Positions 35,951 to 45,359 of a DNA stretch of 64,000 nt are shown piece after piece. The DNA is from Cytophagales bacterium (GTDB lineage: Bacteria; Pseudomonadota; Gammaproteobacteria; Burkholderiales; Burkholderiaceae_C): the NCBI GenBank assembly GCA_030054145.1, contig JASGCK010000001.1, positions 62,001 through 126,000 of the forward strand, given 5' to 3'. Made by a program: the position numbers and the translations under genes. Position 1 is the first letter of the stretch; each line of letters starts with the position of its first letter. The notes beneath the pieces are model-generated. The model saw only the letters and a list, made by a program, of their open reading frames with translations. It was not told the origin of the DNA and searched no databases.

Positions 35951-36088
35951 TCAGCGCCGTCCTAGGGCCAACTTCTCTTCGATCTTTTTCTGCACCCAGT
36001 CGGATACGTCTTTGTATCCGATACGGACGGATCGCTCTTGGGCCTGAGCATATTGACAAGGTTTGACAAAATTTTCATCGGTCGCCCA
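35951..36088 (-). other. Unrecognised C-terminal-like open frame between capD and rfaH
   Basis: Minus-strand frame without a start codon, ending RSVRIGYKDVSDWVQKKIEE and KLALGRR before TGA. Its composition looks protein-like and hydrophilic, as if it were the end of a deleted gene. No family recognised. Confidence 0.25.
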
Positions 36089-36098
36089 TCAGCCCAAT

Positions 36099-38138
36099 TT
36101 ACTCATTGGACAGCGCTTCGCGCTCCAGCGCCATGTGTACCCAGTCCACCACTTCGCCATTGGGCTGGTAGCCACTAACCAGATCTTTGAGCAATGCGCG
36201 AATAACGGGTACATCGTTCACGCTCATGGCCATGCTTAGGGCGTTGAGCTTGCCTTCCAGCTGAGGCCATCTCAGGTACTGCTCGTGCGCTTTCATGATG
36301 CGTGGGTGTTGGGTGGGCTTGGGGTTGTCGCCAATCAGCAGTTCTTCGTAAAGCTTTTCTCCGGGGCGCAAGCCGGTCACAACCAGCTCAATGTCACCAC
36401 TGGGGTTCAGCTCGTCGCGCACCGTCAAGCCAGACAGTTCCACCATGCGGCGGGCAAGGTCGATGATCTTGACGGGTTGGCCCATGTCCAGCACAAACAC
36501 ATCGCCGCCTTGCCCCATGGCACTGGCCTGAATCACCAGCTGCGCCGCCTCGGGGATGGTCATAAAGTAGCGGGTGATGTCAGCATGCGTTAGGGTGATG
36601 GGCCCGCCGTTCTTGATCTGCTCGCGAAACAGGGGCACCACCGAACCGCTGGAGCCCAGCACATTGCCAAAGCGCACCATCGAGAAGGTTGTCCGAGCAG
36701 TGGGCGTCCTGCCCCATTGGGCAGCCACGGCCGCATTCACCTCGGCCAGCGCCTGTAGCACCATCTCAGCCAAGCGCTTGGTCGCGCCCATGATGTTGGT
36801 GGGCCGCACAGCCTTGTCGGTACTGATTAGCACAAAGTTGCGCACGCCATTGCGCGCCGCCGCCTCAGCACACACCCGAGTGCCCCACACATTGTTGCGC
36901 ACGCCCTCGGCTGGGTTGTGTTCCACCAAGGGCACATGCTTGTATGCCGCCGCGTGGTACACCGTGTGCGGCTTCCAAGTGTCCATGATCTCTTGCATAC
37001 GCACGTCATCGCACACCGAAGCTAGCAAGGGCACGATCTCGATGCATGGTCCATCACTGGCATCTGGTGCTTGAGGCTCATCACCTTCCACCGGCTCGCT
37101 CACGTTCACCCGTTCGCCTGCAAGCGATGCCTGCAGATCTTGGTGAATCTGATAGAGCGCAAATTCACTCATTTCGACCAACAACAACTGCTTCGGGCTG
37201 GTTTTGAGGATCTGACGGCACAGCTCACTGCCAATGCTGCCTCCCGCCCCTGTTACCAGCACGGTTTTGTGGTGGGTGTTCAGGTTAAGCAACAAGCCAT
37301 TGGGTTTGACCATCTCGCGACCCAGCAGGTCGTCAATGTCCAGCTCTCGCACATCGCTTAGGCTCACCTTGCCTGTGGCAATGTCGCTCAGGCCCGGCAG
37401 GGTGCGCACCGCCACCTTGTGGGGCTTGAGTGCATTCAAAATCTCGTTTCGCCGTTGACGCGACACGCTGGGCAAGGCCAGCAACACGTCTGTGATCGGC
37501 GAGTCGCTCAGAAATTCAGCTAAATCAGCCGGGTTTTGAATGGGTAGACCGTTCAACACATGACCATGCAGCCGGTCGTCATCGTCCAGAAAGCCCACCA
37601 CCCGAATCTCTGGACTGTTAGCCATGGCCGAGGCTAGCTGGCGGCCTGCGCTGCCCGCCCCATAAATCAGTGCCTGCGGCAAAGACGCCTTGCGCAGCTG
37701 CTGGTTATAAAGCCCACCCAACCACACCCGCGCCGCAGCGCGTGATGCACCGACCAAAAGCAACAAAAGTATGGGCTGTATCAAGCCTACCGTGCGCGGC
37801 ACGCCATCCACGCCCCAGAAGGTAAAGATGGCCGCAAAAGCCAGGCCGTACAACAGCATGGCACGCCCCACCGCCACCATGGCCGGCAAGCCGCTGTAAC
37901 GAAAAATAGCGCGGTAAAGACCGGAGGTGATGAAAACCGGTAAAGCCAACACGACAGAAGCTATTGCGGGCCAAATGGCTGGGCCTGATAGTGGCGTGAA
38001 GCTGCCACTGCGCAGGTAAAAAGCCAGCCAGACCGACAAAATACAAAGGGCCGCATCCAAGGCAAGCACGACACTGCGCTTGACGGCACGGGGCAAAGCC
38101 AAGGCAGGGGCTGCAAAACGACTCAGAGTGCGGATCAT
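36099..38138 (-). CDS. capD: Membrane nucleotide-sugar 4,6-dehydratase (CapD/WbpM/PglF type)
   Basis: 679 residues. Four N-terminal transmembrane helices, a first Rossmann-like domain (IYGAGSAGRQLASAMANS) and a catalytic Rossmann domain (VTGAGGSIGSELCRQIL, YHAAAYKHVPLVEHNP, STDKAVRPTNIMGATKR). Members dehydrate UDP-GlcNAc to the 4-keto-6-deoxy sugar used for QuiNAc, FucNAc or bacillosamine. ATG 38138 is preferred over GTG 38150. It is the last gene of the polysaccharide operon and fits the adjacent QuiNAc-type epimerase. Confidence 0.9.
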   Translation of the reverse strand: MIRTLSRFAAPALALPRAVKRSVVLALDAALCILSVWLAFYLRSGSFTPLSGPAIWPAIASVVLALPVFITSGLYRAIFRYSGLPAMVAVGRAMLLYGLAFAAIFTFWGVDGVPRTVGLIQPILLLLLVGASRAAARVWLGGLYNQQLRKASLPQALIYGAGSAGRQLASAMANSPEIRVVGFLDDDDRLHGHVLNGLPIQNPADLAEFLSDSPITDVLLALPSVSRQRRNEILNALKPHKVAVRTLPGLSDIATGKVSLSDVRELDIDDLLGREMVKPNGLLLNLNTHHKTVLVTGAGGSIGSELCRQILKTSPKQLLLVEMSEFALYQIHQDLQASLAGERVNVSEPVEGDEPQAPDASDGPCIEIVPLLASVCDDVRMQEIMDTWKPHTVYHAAAYKHVPLVEHNPAEGVRNNVWGTRVCAEAAARNGVRNFVLISTDKAVRPTNIMGATKRLAEMVLQALAEVNAAVAAQWGRTPTARTTFSMVRFGNVLGSSGSVVPLFREQIKNGGPITLTHADITRYFMTIPEAAQLVIQASAMGQGGDVFVLDMGQPVKIIDLARRMVELSGLTVRDELNPSGDIELVVTGLRPGEKLYEELLIGDNPKPTQHPRIMKAHEQYLRWPQLEGKLNALSMAMSVNDVPVIRALLKDLVSGYQPNGEVVDWVHMALEREALSNE

Positions 38139-38207
38139 GATCTCACCCACGATGTGAAATTCCGCAAGAGTCCCGATTTTCGAGGTCCGAAATTTGAATT
38201 TGATTCG

Positions 38208-38429
38208 TTAGTCATTCTTGTATTTGTTGGTCGTGCTATCAACTGCTTCACCATGTGCGAGCGTTACCCCTGGCGGCACCTTCACCCCATACCCCAGAAC
38301 CGGTTCAACGGCGGGCTGCGAATCGTCCAAGAACCCCACCACTTCAAACTGGCCAGACAGCTCAGCCGCCTCCGCCACTGAACGGCCATGACCACCTGCG
38401 CCCACCACCAGCCATCGGGTCTTGTCCAT
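38208..38429 (-). pseudogene. Truncated PglD/NeuD-type sugar acyltransferase
   Basis: Only 73 residues of about 210 remain: MDKTRWLVVGAGGHGRSVAE then FEVVGFLDDSQ, the PglD N-terminal UDP-sugar-binding domain. The left-handed beta-helix acetyltransferase part is missing and the tail is unrelated. The ATG overlaps the sugar transferase stop (TGATG). Such genes usually acetylate a UDP-4-amino sugar, so that step has probably been lost here. Confidence 0.8.
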
Positions 38430-38989
38430 CAATGCGACACCCCATCGCGCTGCACCACCTTCAAAAAGGTGAGCCACAAAATCTTGATGTCGAACCAGAA
38501 ACTTTGGCGCTGCAGATACTCGACGTCCAGGGCAACTTTCTGGGGAATGGGCAATTCATCACGCCCGTTCACCTGGGCCCAACCGGTAAGACCAGGCACT
38601 AGGGTGTGCACGTTTTTTTGGGTGCGCAGCTCAATCAGGTCGTGCTGGTTGAACAAGGCGGGCCGCGGCCCGACGAAGCTCATGTCGCCCGCCAGAATGC
38701 TCCAGAGTTGGGGCAATTCGTCCAGACTGCTTTTGCGCAGGAAAGAGCCTATGGGCGTGAGGTGTGCCTTGGGGTTGGTCAGCAAGTGCGTGGCCACCGC
38801 AGGTGTGCCCACCCGCATGCTGCGGAACTTGGGCATTTTGAAGATCTTGTTGTACTGGCCCACCCGGTCAGACCAATACAGGGCCGGACCAGGGGACGTC
38901 AACCGCACCAGCACAGCCACCACCACCAGGGGTCCCAGCAAAACGACTACAGCCATCAGGCCCAGCATCAAATCAAACAACCGTTTCAC
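38429..38989 (-). CDS. Initiating sugar transferase (PglC/WcaJ C-domain type)
   Basis: 186-residue monotopic phosphoglycosyl transferase. It has one N-terminal re-entrant hydrophobic segment (LFDLMLGLMAVVVLLGPLVV) followed by FKMPKFRSMRVGT, the catalytic Asp-Glu as SSLDELPQLW, GPRPAL and PGLTGWAQVNGRD. It transfers a sugar phosphate to undecaprenyl phosphate to begin repeat-unit assembly. GTG start overlaps the upstream stop (GTGA). The short form lacks the WcaJ N-terminal membrane region. Confidence 0.92.
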   Translation of the reverse strand: MKRLFDLMLGLMAVVVLLGPLVVVAVLVRLTSPGPALYWSDRVGQYNKIFKMPKFRSMRVGTPAVATHLLTNPKAHLTPIGSFLRKSSLDELPQLWSILAGDMSFVGPRPALFNQHDLIELRTQKNVHTLVPGLTGWAQVNGRDELPIPQKVALDVEYLQRQSFWFDIKILWLTFLKVVQRDGVSH

Positions 38990-39930
38990 GGTTTCATGCC
39001 CTCCACGGCTTTTTTCAACCCTTGGTCCAGAGTCAGGGGCGGAGTCCAGCCCAATAGGCGGCGGGTTTTATCAATGTCCACCTGCAAAGAGCCGCACAGG
39101 CGCTGCGCCACTCCATGCTTGCCCAGCAGGGTTGCGCCCAATTCCAGCACAGACGCAGGCACCGGCAACAGGAAGGCCTTTTTGCCCATGGCTAGGGCGG
39201 TGCGGCGCAGCAGTTGGGTGGTGGACACGTCTTCCCCGTCTGACACCAAAAAGGTCTGCCCAGCTGCGGCGGGATGCTTTAGGCAAGTCACCAGCAAGTC
39301 CACTAGGTTGTCAAGCGCCACCATGCTGCGAGCGTTGTGAATGGTGCCCAAAGGCAAAGGAATGCCGCGCGCCACCCAGCGCATCATGGCAGCAAAATTG
39401 GCCTTCACGCCTGGCCCGTACACCAGCGGTGGGCGCACGATCACCACCTCCATACCGGTTTGCGCCTCGATCTCCCGCAAGCCCTGCTCGGCTTCCAGCT
39501 TAGACACACCATATGGGTCTAATGGCAACGGCACGTCATCTGCAGTAAAAGGTTGGCTGGGTTCGGTGGCCTCGCCGTTAACCTTGATGGAACTGACGAA
39601 CACAAACCGGCTCACGCCTACCTGGGCTGCTTGGCATGCCAAGTTGAGCGTGCCTTTCACGTTTACCTCACGGTAGGCCTGTAAGGGGTCTGTCGCATGG
39701 TCCTGCATCACATGGACTCGGGCTGCGCAATGCACAACGGCTTGCACCCCGATCAAGGCCGCAGTCCAATCGGTTGAGGCTGTCATGTCGCGAATCTGGT
39801 GGTATTGGCCCCCCTTAAATTCATCTGACAAACTGCTTCTTGCGCTTGCTCTTGCCTTGGAGCCATCGTTCAAAAGCTGCTTCAGCAGTGCGGAACCGAC
39901 GAAGCCTGTACCACCGGTGACGAGTATCAA
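38986..39930 (-). CDS. NAD-dependent sugar epimerase/reductase (WbpV/WreQ type)
   Basis: 314 residues. VTGGTGFVGSALLKQLL Rossmann motif, VHCAARVHVMQD, a Ser in FVSSIKVNGE and the YGVSKLEAEQ active site. Together with a PglC-like transferase directly downstream it resembles the wbpV/wreQ-wreU pair that makes undecaprenyl-linked N-acetyl-quinovosamine from a 4-keto sugar. TTG start overlaps the wbuB stop (TTGA). Closely related UDP-glucose epimerases cannot be ruled out by eye. Confidence 0.82.
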   Translation of the reverse strand: MILVTGGTGFVGSALLKQLLNDGSKARASARSSLSDEFKGGQYHQIRDMTASTDWTAALIGVQAVVHCAARVHVMQDHATDPLQAYREVNVKGTLNLACQAAQVGVSRFVFVSSIKVNGEATEPSQPFTADDVPLPLDPYGVSKLEAEQGLREIEAQTGMEVVIVRPPLVYGPGVKANFAAMMRWVARGIPLPLGTIHNARSMVALDNLVDLLVTCLKHPAAAGQTFLVSDGEDVSTTQLLRRTALAMGKKAFLLPVPASVLELGATLLGKHGVAQRLCGSLQVDIDKTRRLLGWTPPLTLDQGLKKAVEGMKP

Positions 39931-41177
39931 GACCTGCTCCGCTGTTCAGTTGACTTCGCAACACCACTGGACAACTCACCAATCCAGCCCTCAAGACTGC
40001 TGATCAACGTGTCTCGGTCAAACTCACGCTGGCTCAGTTCACGGCCTTTACGCCCCATCTCGAGACGCACTTCAGGCGTGGATTGTGACAACTGCAATAC
40101 TGCCCTGGCTAAGCCCTCATGATCACCGGCCCGACACGTGATACCTGAACCGGATTCACGAACAACATCAGCGCCATCGCCATTCAACATGGCAAGCACA
40201 GGAATAGCCGCCGAAAGATAGGTTTGCAGTTTGCTGGGTATCGTCATTGCGAAGATAGGCTCATCCTTCAAACTCACCAACAAGGCGTCTGCATGCTGGA
40301 AAAACGACGGCATGCGTTCTGAGGGGAATCTACCAAGCATTAACACCTGCTCCTGCAGACCACGCTTCTTGATCTCTTCTGCCACCCAACTGGCCAACCG
40401 GCCATCGCCAACGATTAGCCACCTGATTGCATGACCCTTAAGGGTCTCGGCCGCAGCAAGAATTGCGGGGAAATCCTGTGCCTCACCGATGTTCCCAGCA
40501 AACATAACACTGAAGCAACTAGGCTCTGAGGGCACCTCAGGTGCTGGGATCAGCAAGTCAGAAGTAAACACCTTATCTGACCAATTAGGGAAGTAAAGCA
40601 CGCGTTTTTTTGCAGGTGCGTATTTCAGAATCTGCGGAATAAAGCTTTTTGACTGCGCGAGGATCACATCACAGCGCTTATATATAAATGAAACCAACTT
40701 ACCGACTGCCGATAAAATCATTGATGATTTGATAGCGCCTACAGCCTGCAGGGTTTCCGGCCATAAATCTTGCACCCAGAATAGCAACGGTGCATTTTTA
40801 GTGAACCGCAACGCCACTGCAGGTAAGCCAACAGTAATGGGAGATGGCTCATAGGCGAAAACCGCATCGTAGTGCTGGCCACGCAGCTTCCAAACACCAA
40901 CTGTTGATGCACTGATTGCGAACGATAAGTAATTTATCAGCAACCTCAAACCACCTTTGCCTCTTTGCAGCATTGGCACGCGATGAACGTTTGCACCTGC
41001 ATAGCGGGCAAATTGGCTCGCATCCGATTTGAATGCGGGGAAAACGTGTCCATCAGGATAATTAGGCACGCCCGTTAGCACAGTCACTTGGTGACCACGC
41101 TGGACCAACTCACGTACCAAGTCGTTGATTCGAAAGTTCTCTGGCCAAAAATACTGCGTAATTACCAGAAGACGCAT
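39927..41177 (-). CDS. wbuB: Glycosyltransferase WbuB family (probable L-FucNAc transferase)
   Basis: 416 residues, GT4/GT-B. N-terminus MRLLVITQYFWPENFRINDL is the WbuB signature. Later LLFWVQDLWPETLQAVGA and PSKLQTYLSAAIPVLAMLNG are typical. The homologue in E. coli O26 transfers N-acetyl-L-fucosamine and sits after fnlABC, as it does here. ATG 41177 starts the family N-terminus and overlaps nothing essential; ATG 41204 overlaps fnlC. Confidence 0.85.
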   Translation of the reverse strand: MRLLVITQYFWPENFRINDLVRELVQRGHQVTVLTGVPNYPDGHVFPAFKSDASQFARYAGANVHRVPMLQRGKGGLRLLINYLSFAISASTVGVWKLRGQHYDAVFAYEPSPITVGLPAVALRFTKNAPLLFWVQDLWPETLQAVGAIKSSMILSAVGKLVSFIYKRCDVILAQSKSFIPQILKYAPAKKRVLYFPNWSDKVFTSDLLIPAPEVPSEPSCFSVMFAGNIGEAQDFPAILAAAETLKGHAIRWLIVGDGRLASWVAEEIKKRGLQEQVLMLGRFPSERMPSFFQHADALLVSLKDEPIFAMTIPSKLQTYLSAAIPVLAMLNGDGADVVRESGSGITCRAGDHEGLARAVLQLSQSTPEVRLEMGRKGRELSQREFDRDTLISSLEGWIGELSSGVAKSTEQRSRS

Positions 41178-41188
41178 TGGTGCAACCA

Positions 41189-42319
41189 TCAGTATTTTTT
41201 CCAAATAACCCGGTTCACGTAGTCGGTGTAACTGTGAATGATGCGCACCACCTTGTCGCTGACATTGGGCATACTGTAGTCGGCCACTTGGCGCAACATT
41301 CTGTTTTTGCCGCGAGGTTGACTTTCAAGAATGGCAAGCCCCTGCATGATCCGATCAACATCCAAGCCTACCATCATGACAGAAGCCTCTTCGAGAGCCT
41401 CGTGGCGCTCCTGGGTTTCACGCAGATTGAGTGCTGGAAAATTCAAAATGGACGACTCCTCACTGATCGTGCCACTGTCAGACAACACAGCTTTTGCCAA
41501 ATTTTGTAGGCGGACATAATCAGTAAACCCCAGGGGTTTTAACAGTTTAACCTTGTCATTAAAGGTGACACCCATCGCCTGCACGCGCTTTTGTGTGCGT
41601 GGATGGGTTGAAACGATGACAGGCATCTGATATTTGGCCGCAACCGAATTGAGCAAGTTCACCAAACGTGCAAAACTAACGTCAGAGTCAACATTTTCTT
41701 CGCGATGCGAACTGACCACAAAATACTTGCCTGCCTCCAATCCAAGCGTAGTCAACACATCAGATCGGTCAATAGCCTCACCATAATAGTCAAGCACTTC
41801 CGCCATTGGGCTTCCAGTCTTGATCACTAGATCCGGTGGCAAGCCTTCACGCAAGAGGCATTCGCGAGCAATATCACTGTATGTGAGGTTCACATCTGCC
41901 GTATGGTCAACAATGCGGCGGTTGGTCTCCTCCGGCACCCGCATATCAAAGCAGCGATTGCCTGCCTCCATGTGGAAAATCGGAATCTTGCGGCGTTTTG
42001 CAGGGATGACAGCAAGGCAACTGTTTGTATCACCCAATACCAGCAAAGCATCAGGATATTCTGACAACAAATACTTATCAATACTCCCAATCACATTTCC
42101 AATTGTCTCCGCTGCACTTTTACCTGCGGCATTTAAAAAATGATCCGGCTTTCGAATCTTCAGGTCATCAAAAAAAATTTGATTTAACTCGTAGTCGTAA
42201 TTCTGACCAGTGTGCACAATCACATGGTCACAATGCTCGTCCAGTTTAGCCATGACACGAGACAGCCGAATAATCTCCGGCCGTGTGCCGACGACGGTCA
42301 TCACTTTAAGTTTTTTCAT
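41189..42319 (-). CDS. fnlC: UDP-sugar 2-epimerase FnlC/WbjD/CapG type
   Basis: 376 residues of the WecB/non-hydrolysing 2-epimerase family. MTVVGTRPEIIRLSRVM at the start, VHTGQNYDYELN, HMEAGNRCFDMRVPEETNRR and LSDSGTISEESSIL are visible. The N-cap variant with CFDMRVPEE is characteristic of the FucNAc-pathway branch rather than WecB proper. It would perform the final 2-epimerisation giving UDP-L-FucNAc. ATG 42319 has GGAG upstream. Confidence 0.87.
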   Translation of the reverse strand: MKKLKVMTVVGTRPEIIRLSRVMAKLDEHCDHVIVHTGQNYDYELNQIFFDDLKIRKPDHFLNAAGKSAAETIGNVIGSIDKYLLSEYPDALLVLGDTNSCLAVIPAKRRKIPIFHMEAGNRCFDMRVPEETNRRIVDHTADVNLTYSDIARECLLREGLPPDLVIKTGSPMAEVLDYYGEAIDRSDVLTTLGLEAGKYFVVSSHREENVDSDVSFARLVNLLNSVAAKYQMPVIVSTHPRTQKRVQAMGVTFNDKVKLLKPLGFTDYVRLQNLAKAVLSDSGTISEESSILNFPALNLRETQERHEALEEASVMMVGLDVDRIMQGLAILESQPRGKNRMLRQVADYSMPNVSDKVVRIIHSYTDYVNRVIWKKY

Positions 42320-42324
42320 GCAGA

Positions 42325-43353
42325 TCACTCCTCGGGTTCGATGTTCTCGCCTTTGACCAGCGCCTGAATGAAGCCAAGCTTCATCAAGAGTGTGCGCATG
42401 CCTTCCACATCTAGCCGAGTGGTGTTGTGCGAGTTGTAATCCGTAGCTTCAGAAATTCGCAGCTCGCCTTGCTCAACAAACTTGCCATAGTTCAAGTCAC
42501 GCAAATCGGGGGGCACTCGGTAATAGCCACCCAAATCTTGGGCCGCCACCATTTCCTCTCGGCTAAGGAGCGCCTCATACAACTTTTCACCATGACGCGT
42601 GCCAATGACATTGATGGGATGATCTGGCACGCCCAACAAACCTGTCAAAGACTGGGCCAATGTTTCAATTGTTGCGGCTGGTGCCTTTTGCACAAAAATT
42701 TCACCGGGGTGACCGTGCTCAAATGCGTACAACACAAGATCCACCGCATCATCCAATGTCATCATGAATCGCGTCATGTTCGGGTCGGTGATTGTGATCG
42801 GTTGCCCTGCACGAATCTGGTTTGTAAACAATGGAATAACGGAACCGCGTGATGCCATCACGTTCCCATAACGCGTCGCACAAATAACGGTACTGCTGGA
42901 CGATCGCGATTTGGCAACGATCACTTTCTCCATCATGGCCTTGCTGATGCCCATGGCATTGATCGGGTAAACCGCCTTGTCTGTACTCAAGCACACCACA
43001 CGCTGCACGCCGCAATTGATAGCAGCCTCCAGCACATTTTCAGTACCCAGCACATTCGTCTTCACCGCCTCCATGGGGTGAAACTCGCAAGATGGCACTT
43101 GCTTCAATGCCGCAGCATGGTAGATGAAATCCACACCGCGAACAGCATTCAAAACAGATTGATAGTCCCGAACATCACCGATATAAAACTTCAACTTTGG
43201 ATTGTTGAACTTCTTTCGCATATCGTCTTGCTTTTTTTCATCGCGACTCAGGATGCGAATTTCACGAAGATCCGAATTCAAAAACCTTCTAAGTACAGCA
43301 TTACCAAAAGAGCCGGTGCCCCCGGTGATCAGCAGCGTCTTGTTTGCAAACAT
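42325..43353 (-). CDS. fnlA: UDP-GlcNAc 4,6-dehydratase/5-epimerase FnlA/WbjB/CapE
   Basis: 342 residues. ITGGTGSFGNAVLRRFL, FIYHAAALKQVPSCEF, STDKAVYPINAMGISKAMME and GTRHGEKLYEALLSREEM are hallmarks of the soluble inverting dehydratase family. It begins the UDP-N-acetyl-L-fucosamine pathway from UDP-GlcNAc. The ALKQVP variant (instead of YKHVP) separates it from the membrane-type capD in the same operon. Confidence 0.9.
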   Translation of the reverse strand: MFANKTLLITGGTGSFGNAVLRRFLNSDLREIRILSRDEKKQDDMRKKFNNPKLKFYIGDVRDYQSVLNAVRGVDFIYHAAALKQVPSCEFHPMEAVKTNVLGTENVLEAAINCGVQRVVCLSTDKAVYPINAMGISKAMMEKVIVAKSRSSSSTVICATRYGNVMASRGSVIPLFTNQIRAGQPITITDPNMTRFMMTLDDAVDLVLYAFEHGHPGEIFVQKAPAATIETLAQSLTGLLGVPDHPINVIGTRHGEKLYEALLSREEMVAAQDLGGYYRVPPDLRDLNYGKFVEQGELRISEATDYNSHNTTRLDVEGMRTLLMKLGFIQALVKGENIEPEE

Positions 43354-43375
43354 ATTTATTATTCCGTTGGTTGAT

Positions 43376-44245
43376 TTATCTGAATATATGCATGCGCTGA
43401 ATCAGCGCACTCCATGGTGCTGGTTGAAAACCTGTGGCAGATCGGAATCGGTCTGAGTTCAAAGACCGATCAATTACAAAATCATCTTGAGGTCGAATAG
43501 CAATTTTTTTGCTATAAGCATCCGCAACCAAAGAAAGCAATTCAAATTTATTGATTGGTGCAGCAGACACGTGATAGAGGCCATGCAGATTAGGATTAGG
43601 GATCACATGGTCATGAATGATTTTTGCTATCTCGACCGTTGGCAAACCCGAGAAAATGGCATTTGTATAGCCCTGTACTTCACCAGTTTGCGATAAAAAC
43701 CAATCGATCAGGCTGCGATTACCGTTCAATTCATGCCCAATGATGGATGTGCGCAGCGTGATGGCGTTGGGGTAATCCACCTCGCCCAGCAACTTGCTGC
43801 GGCCATAAAGATCGTTGGCATCGGGAAAGTCGCCCTCAACATAGTTGCCTTTGGCTCCCGAGAAAACACAGTCTGTGCTCATATGTACAAGACGCGCATT
43901 GGCCACTTGCGCCAAGCGGGCCAGCCGGTGCGGCAACAAGGCATTGATCGGCAGTGCAATCAAAGGGTCATTCGCATCGGCCAATTGTTTAACGATGCCG
44001 ATACAGTTGATGACAATGTCTGGCTGTACTGTGGCAAACATGCGTGTCAGGCTGTCCAAACTTTCTACATCGACCCCTGGCACAAAGCGTGCATTGGGTG
44101 CCATGTTCTGCAATTCACTTACCGCACTCCAATTGCGGACAGTGCCATGCACTTCATAGGCAGTCTTGCTTGCGAAAAATCGCAACACTGCGTTACCCAG
44201 CATGCCAGTGGCACCCAGAACGACAATTCGTAGAGGTTTATTCAT
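43376..44245 (-). CDS. fnlB: RmlD-type reductase of the UDP-L-FucNAc pathway (FnlB/CapF-like)
   Basis: 289 residues, SDR fold: VVLGATGMLGNAVLRFF, INCIGIVKQ, HMSTDCVFSGAKGNYVE and DLYGRSKLLGEVDYP (YxxxK). It is shorter than CapF/WbjC because the C-terminal cupin domain is missing, a form common in betaproteobacterial loci. Order fnlB-fnlA-fnlC-wbuB indicates it reduces the 4-keto intermediate. Confidence 0.78.
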   Translation of the reverse strand: MNKPLRIVVLGATGMLGNAVLRFFASKTAYEVHGTVRNWSAVSELQNMAPNARFVPGVDVESLDSLTRMFATVQPDIVINCIGIVKQLADANDPLIALPINALLPHRLARLAQVANARLVHMSTDCVFSGAKGNYVEGDFPDANDLYGRSKLLGEVDYPNAITLRTSIIGHELNGNRSLIDWFLSQTGEVQGYTNAIFSGLPTVEIAKIIHDHVIPNPNLHGLYHVSAAPINKFELLSLVADAYSKKIAIRPQDDFVIDRSLNSDRFRSATGFQPAPWSALIQRMHIFR

Positions 44246-44318
44246 TTGTGTCTAATCGAAATATGCCAAAGGCTTTCGGCAGATTGTGCCGCCAACCACA
44301 GACAGGAATGACTGAATC

Positions 44319-45359
44319 TCAGTCGAGAGACCCAAGTAAGGCGCTCAGAAACTCTACAGCGCCCACTGGGTTAAGAGGCAGATCTGGTTGCCCGATGAAA
44401 CGCCGTACAGCTCTGGCGATAGACGTGGGCGAGGCCGGGTCAAATGTCTGTACTGGTTCGCAGACATCGCGTACAAAATCTAACTCGCTGGCAAGAATGG
44501 GCAAACTGGCTTGCCGTGCTTCAACCAAGGGCAGACCAAACGATTCACTGACAGATGGAAAAATCAGAGCCTTTGATTGACCATAAAGACTGAGCAGCTT
44601 GTCATGCGGCATCTGCCCTAAATTGCAGATCTTCAGGCCATGCGTCGCAATCTGTTTCTCAATCCAGGCTAAGAGTGGCGCGTCACGTTTGGAAAGGGTT
44701 AAAGCAAGTGAGGGCTTGATACCCTGCTGCGCCAGCAGCCCCCAAGCCTCAACTAGGCATCTGTGGTTTTTGTGTGCTTCACCATCTGCAACATACAAAA
44801 AATCCCACTGTGCTGATTCGCTCCGAGTCGTAGGCACGGTGGGCTGAGAGAATGGCAACACACGTATGGAAACTGGTTTCTCGCCGTACCAACGCCTCAA
44901 ATCACGCGCCATGGAAGGCCCTTGGACCCAATACTCCTTGCATCGCGCCCTAAAGACATGAGCAATGGTCTGTTCAAACCTCAACCGCTGACGAGTCCGC
45001 CAAGAAAATGTCTTTAAAGCTACCCAACCAAAATAGTTTCTGTTTTGCTGAAAAATGAGTACGCTTGCTCTGCTCCTGACCAATGGCGGCAAACCATGAA
45101 AGCAGAAAATGCGATCCTCCAATATTGCTTTTCTAGCCAAAGTGAACTCTGATTTCAGACGCGAACCCACTGAAGAATGCACCCATTCAACTTCTGCATT
45201 GGCCGGTATTTCAAGGCGGCCTTGTGCGCGAACATCAAGCCAAGCAATGAATGAAGTGTCCTTTGGCCAAGATGCTAATAAAGCCTGCAATAAAACGAAG
45301 CCACCTCCTGTATGGACATTGGGGGCATAAAACAGTAATCGACCTTTATATTTACTCAA
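44319..45359 (-). CDS. Glycosyltransferase family 1/4
   Basis: 346 residues, GT-B fold. LFYAPNVHTGGGFVLLQALL at the N-terminus (nucleotide-sugar fold with a Gly-rich loop) and FPSVSESFGLPLVEARQASL, the E(x7)E donor-binding motif, at about residue 280. Donor and acceptor unknown. TTG start overlaps the upstream oxygenase stop (TTGA). Confidence 0.85.
   Translation of the reverse strand: MSKYKGRLLFYAPNVHTGGGFVLLQALLASWPKDTSFIAWLDVRAQGRLEIPANAEVEWVHSSVGSRLKSEFTLARKAILEDRIFCFHGLPPLVRSRASVLIFQQNRNYFGWVALKTFSWRTRQRLRFEQTIAHVFRARCKEYWVQGPSMARDLRRWYGEKPVSIRVLPFSQPTVPTTRSESAQWDFLYVADGEAHKNHRCLVEAWGLLAQQGIKPSLALTLSKRDAPLLAWIEKQIATHGLKICNLGQMPHDKLLSLYGQSKALIFPSVSESFGLPLVEARQASLPILASELDFVRDVCEPVQTFDPASPTSIARAVRRFIGQPDLPLNPVGAVEFLSALLGSLD

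Noticed and set aside
38388..39503. A 371-codon open frame on the plus strand
   Set aside because: It is antisense to the sugar transferase and epimerase genes, which have clear family motifs; the plus-strand frame has odd Arg/Pro-rich composition.
40724..40743. Another copy of the LacI operator (TTTGATAGCGCCTAC)
   Set aside because: An extra C breaks the AGCGCT palindrome and it lies inside the wbuB coding sequence.
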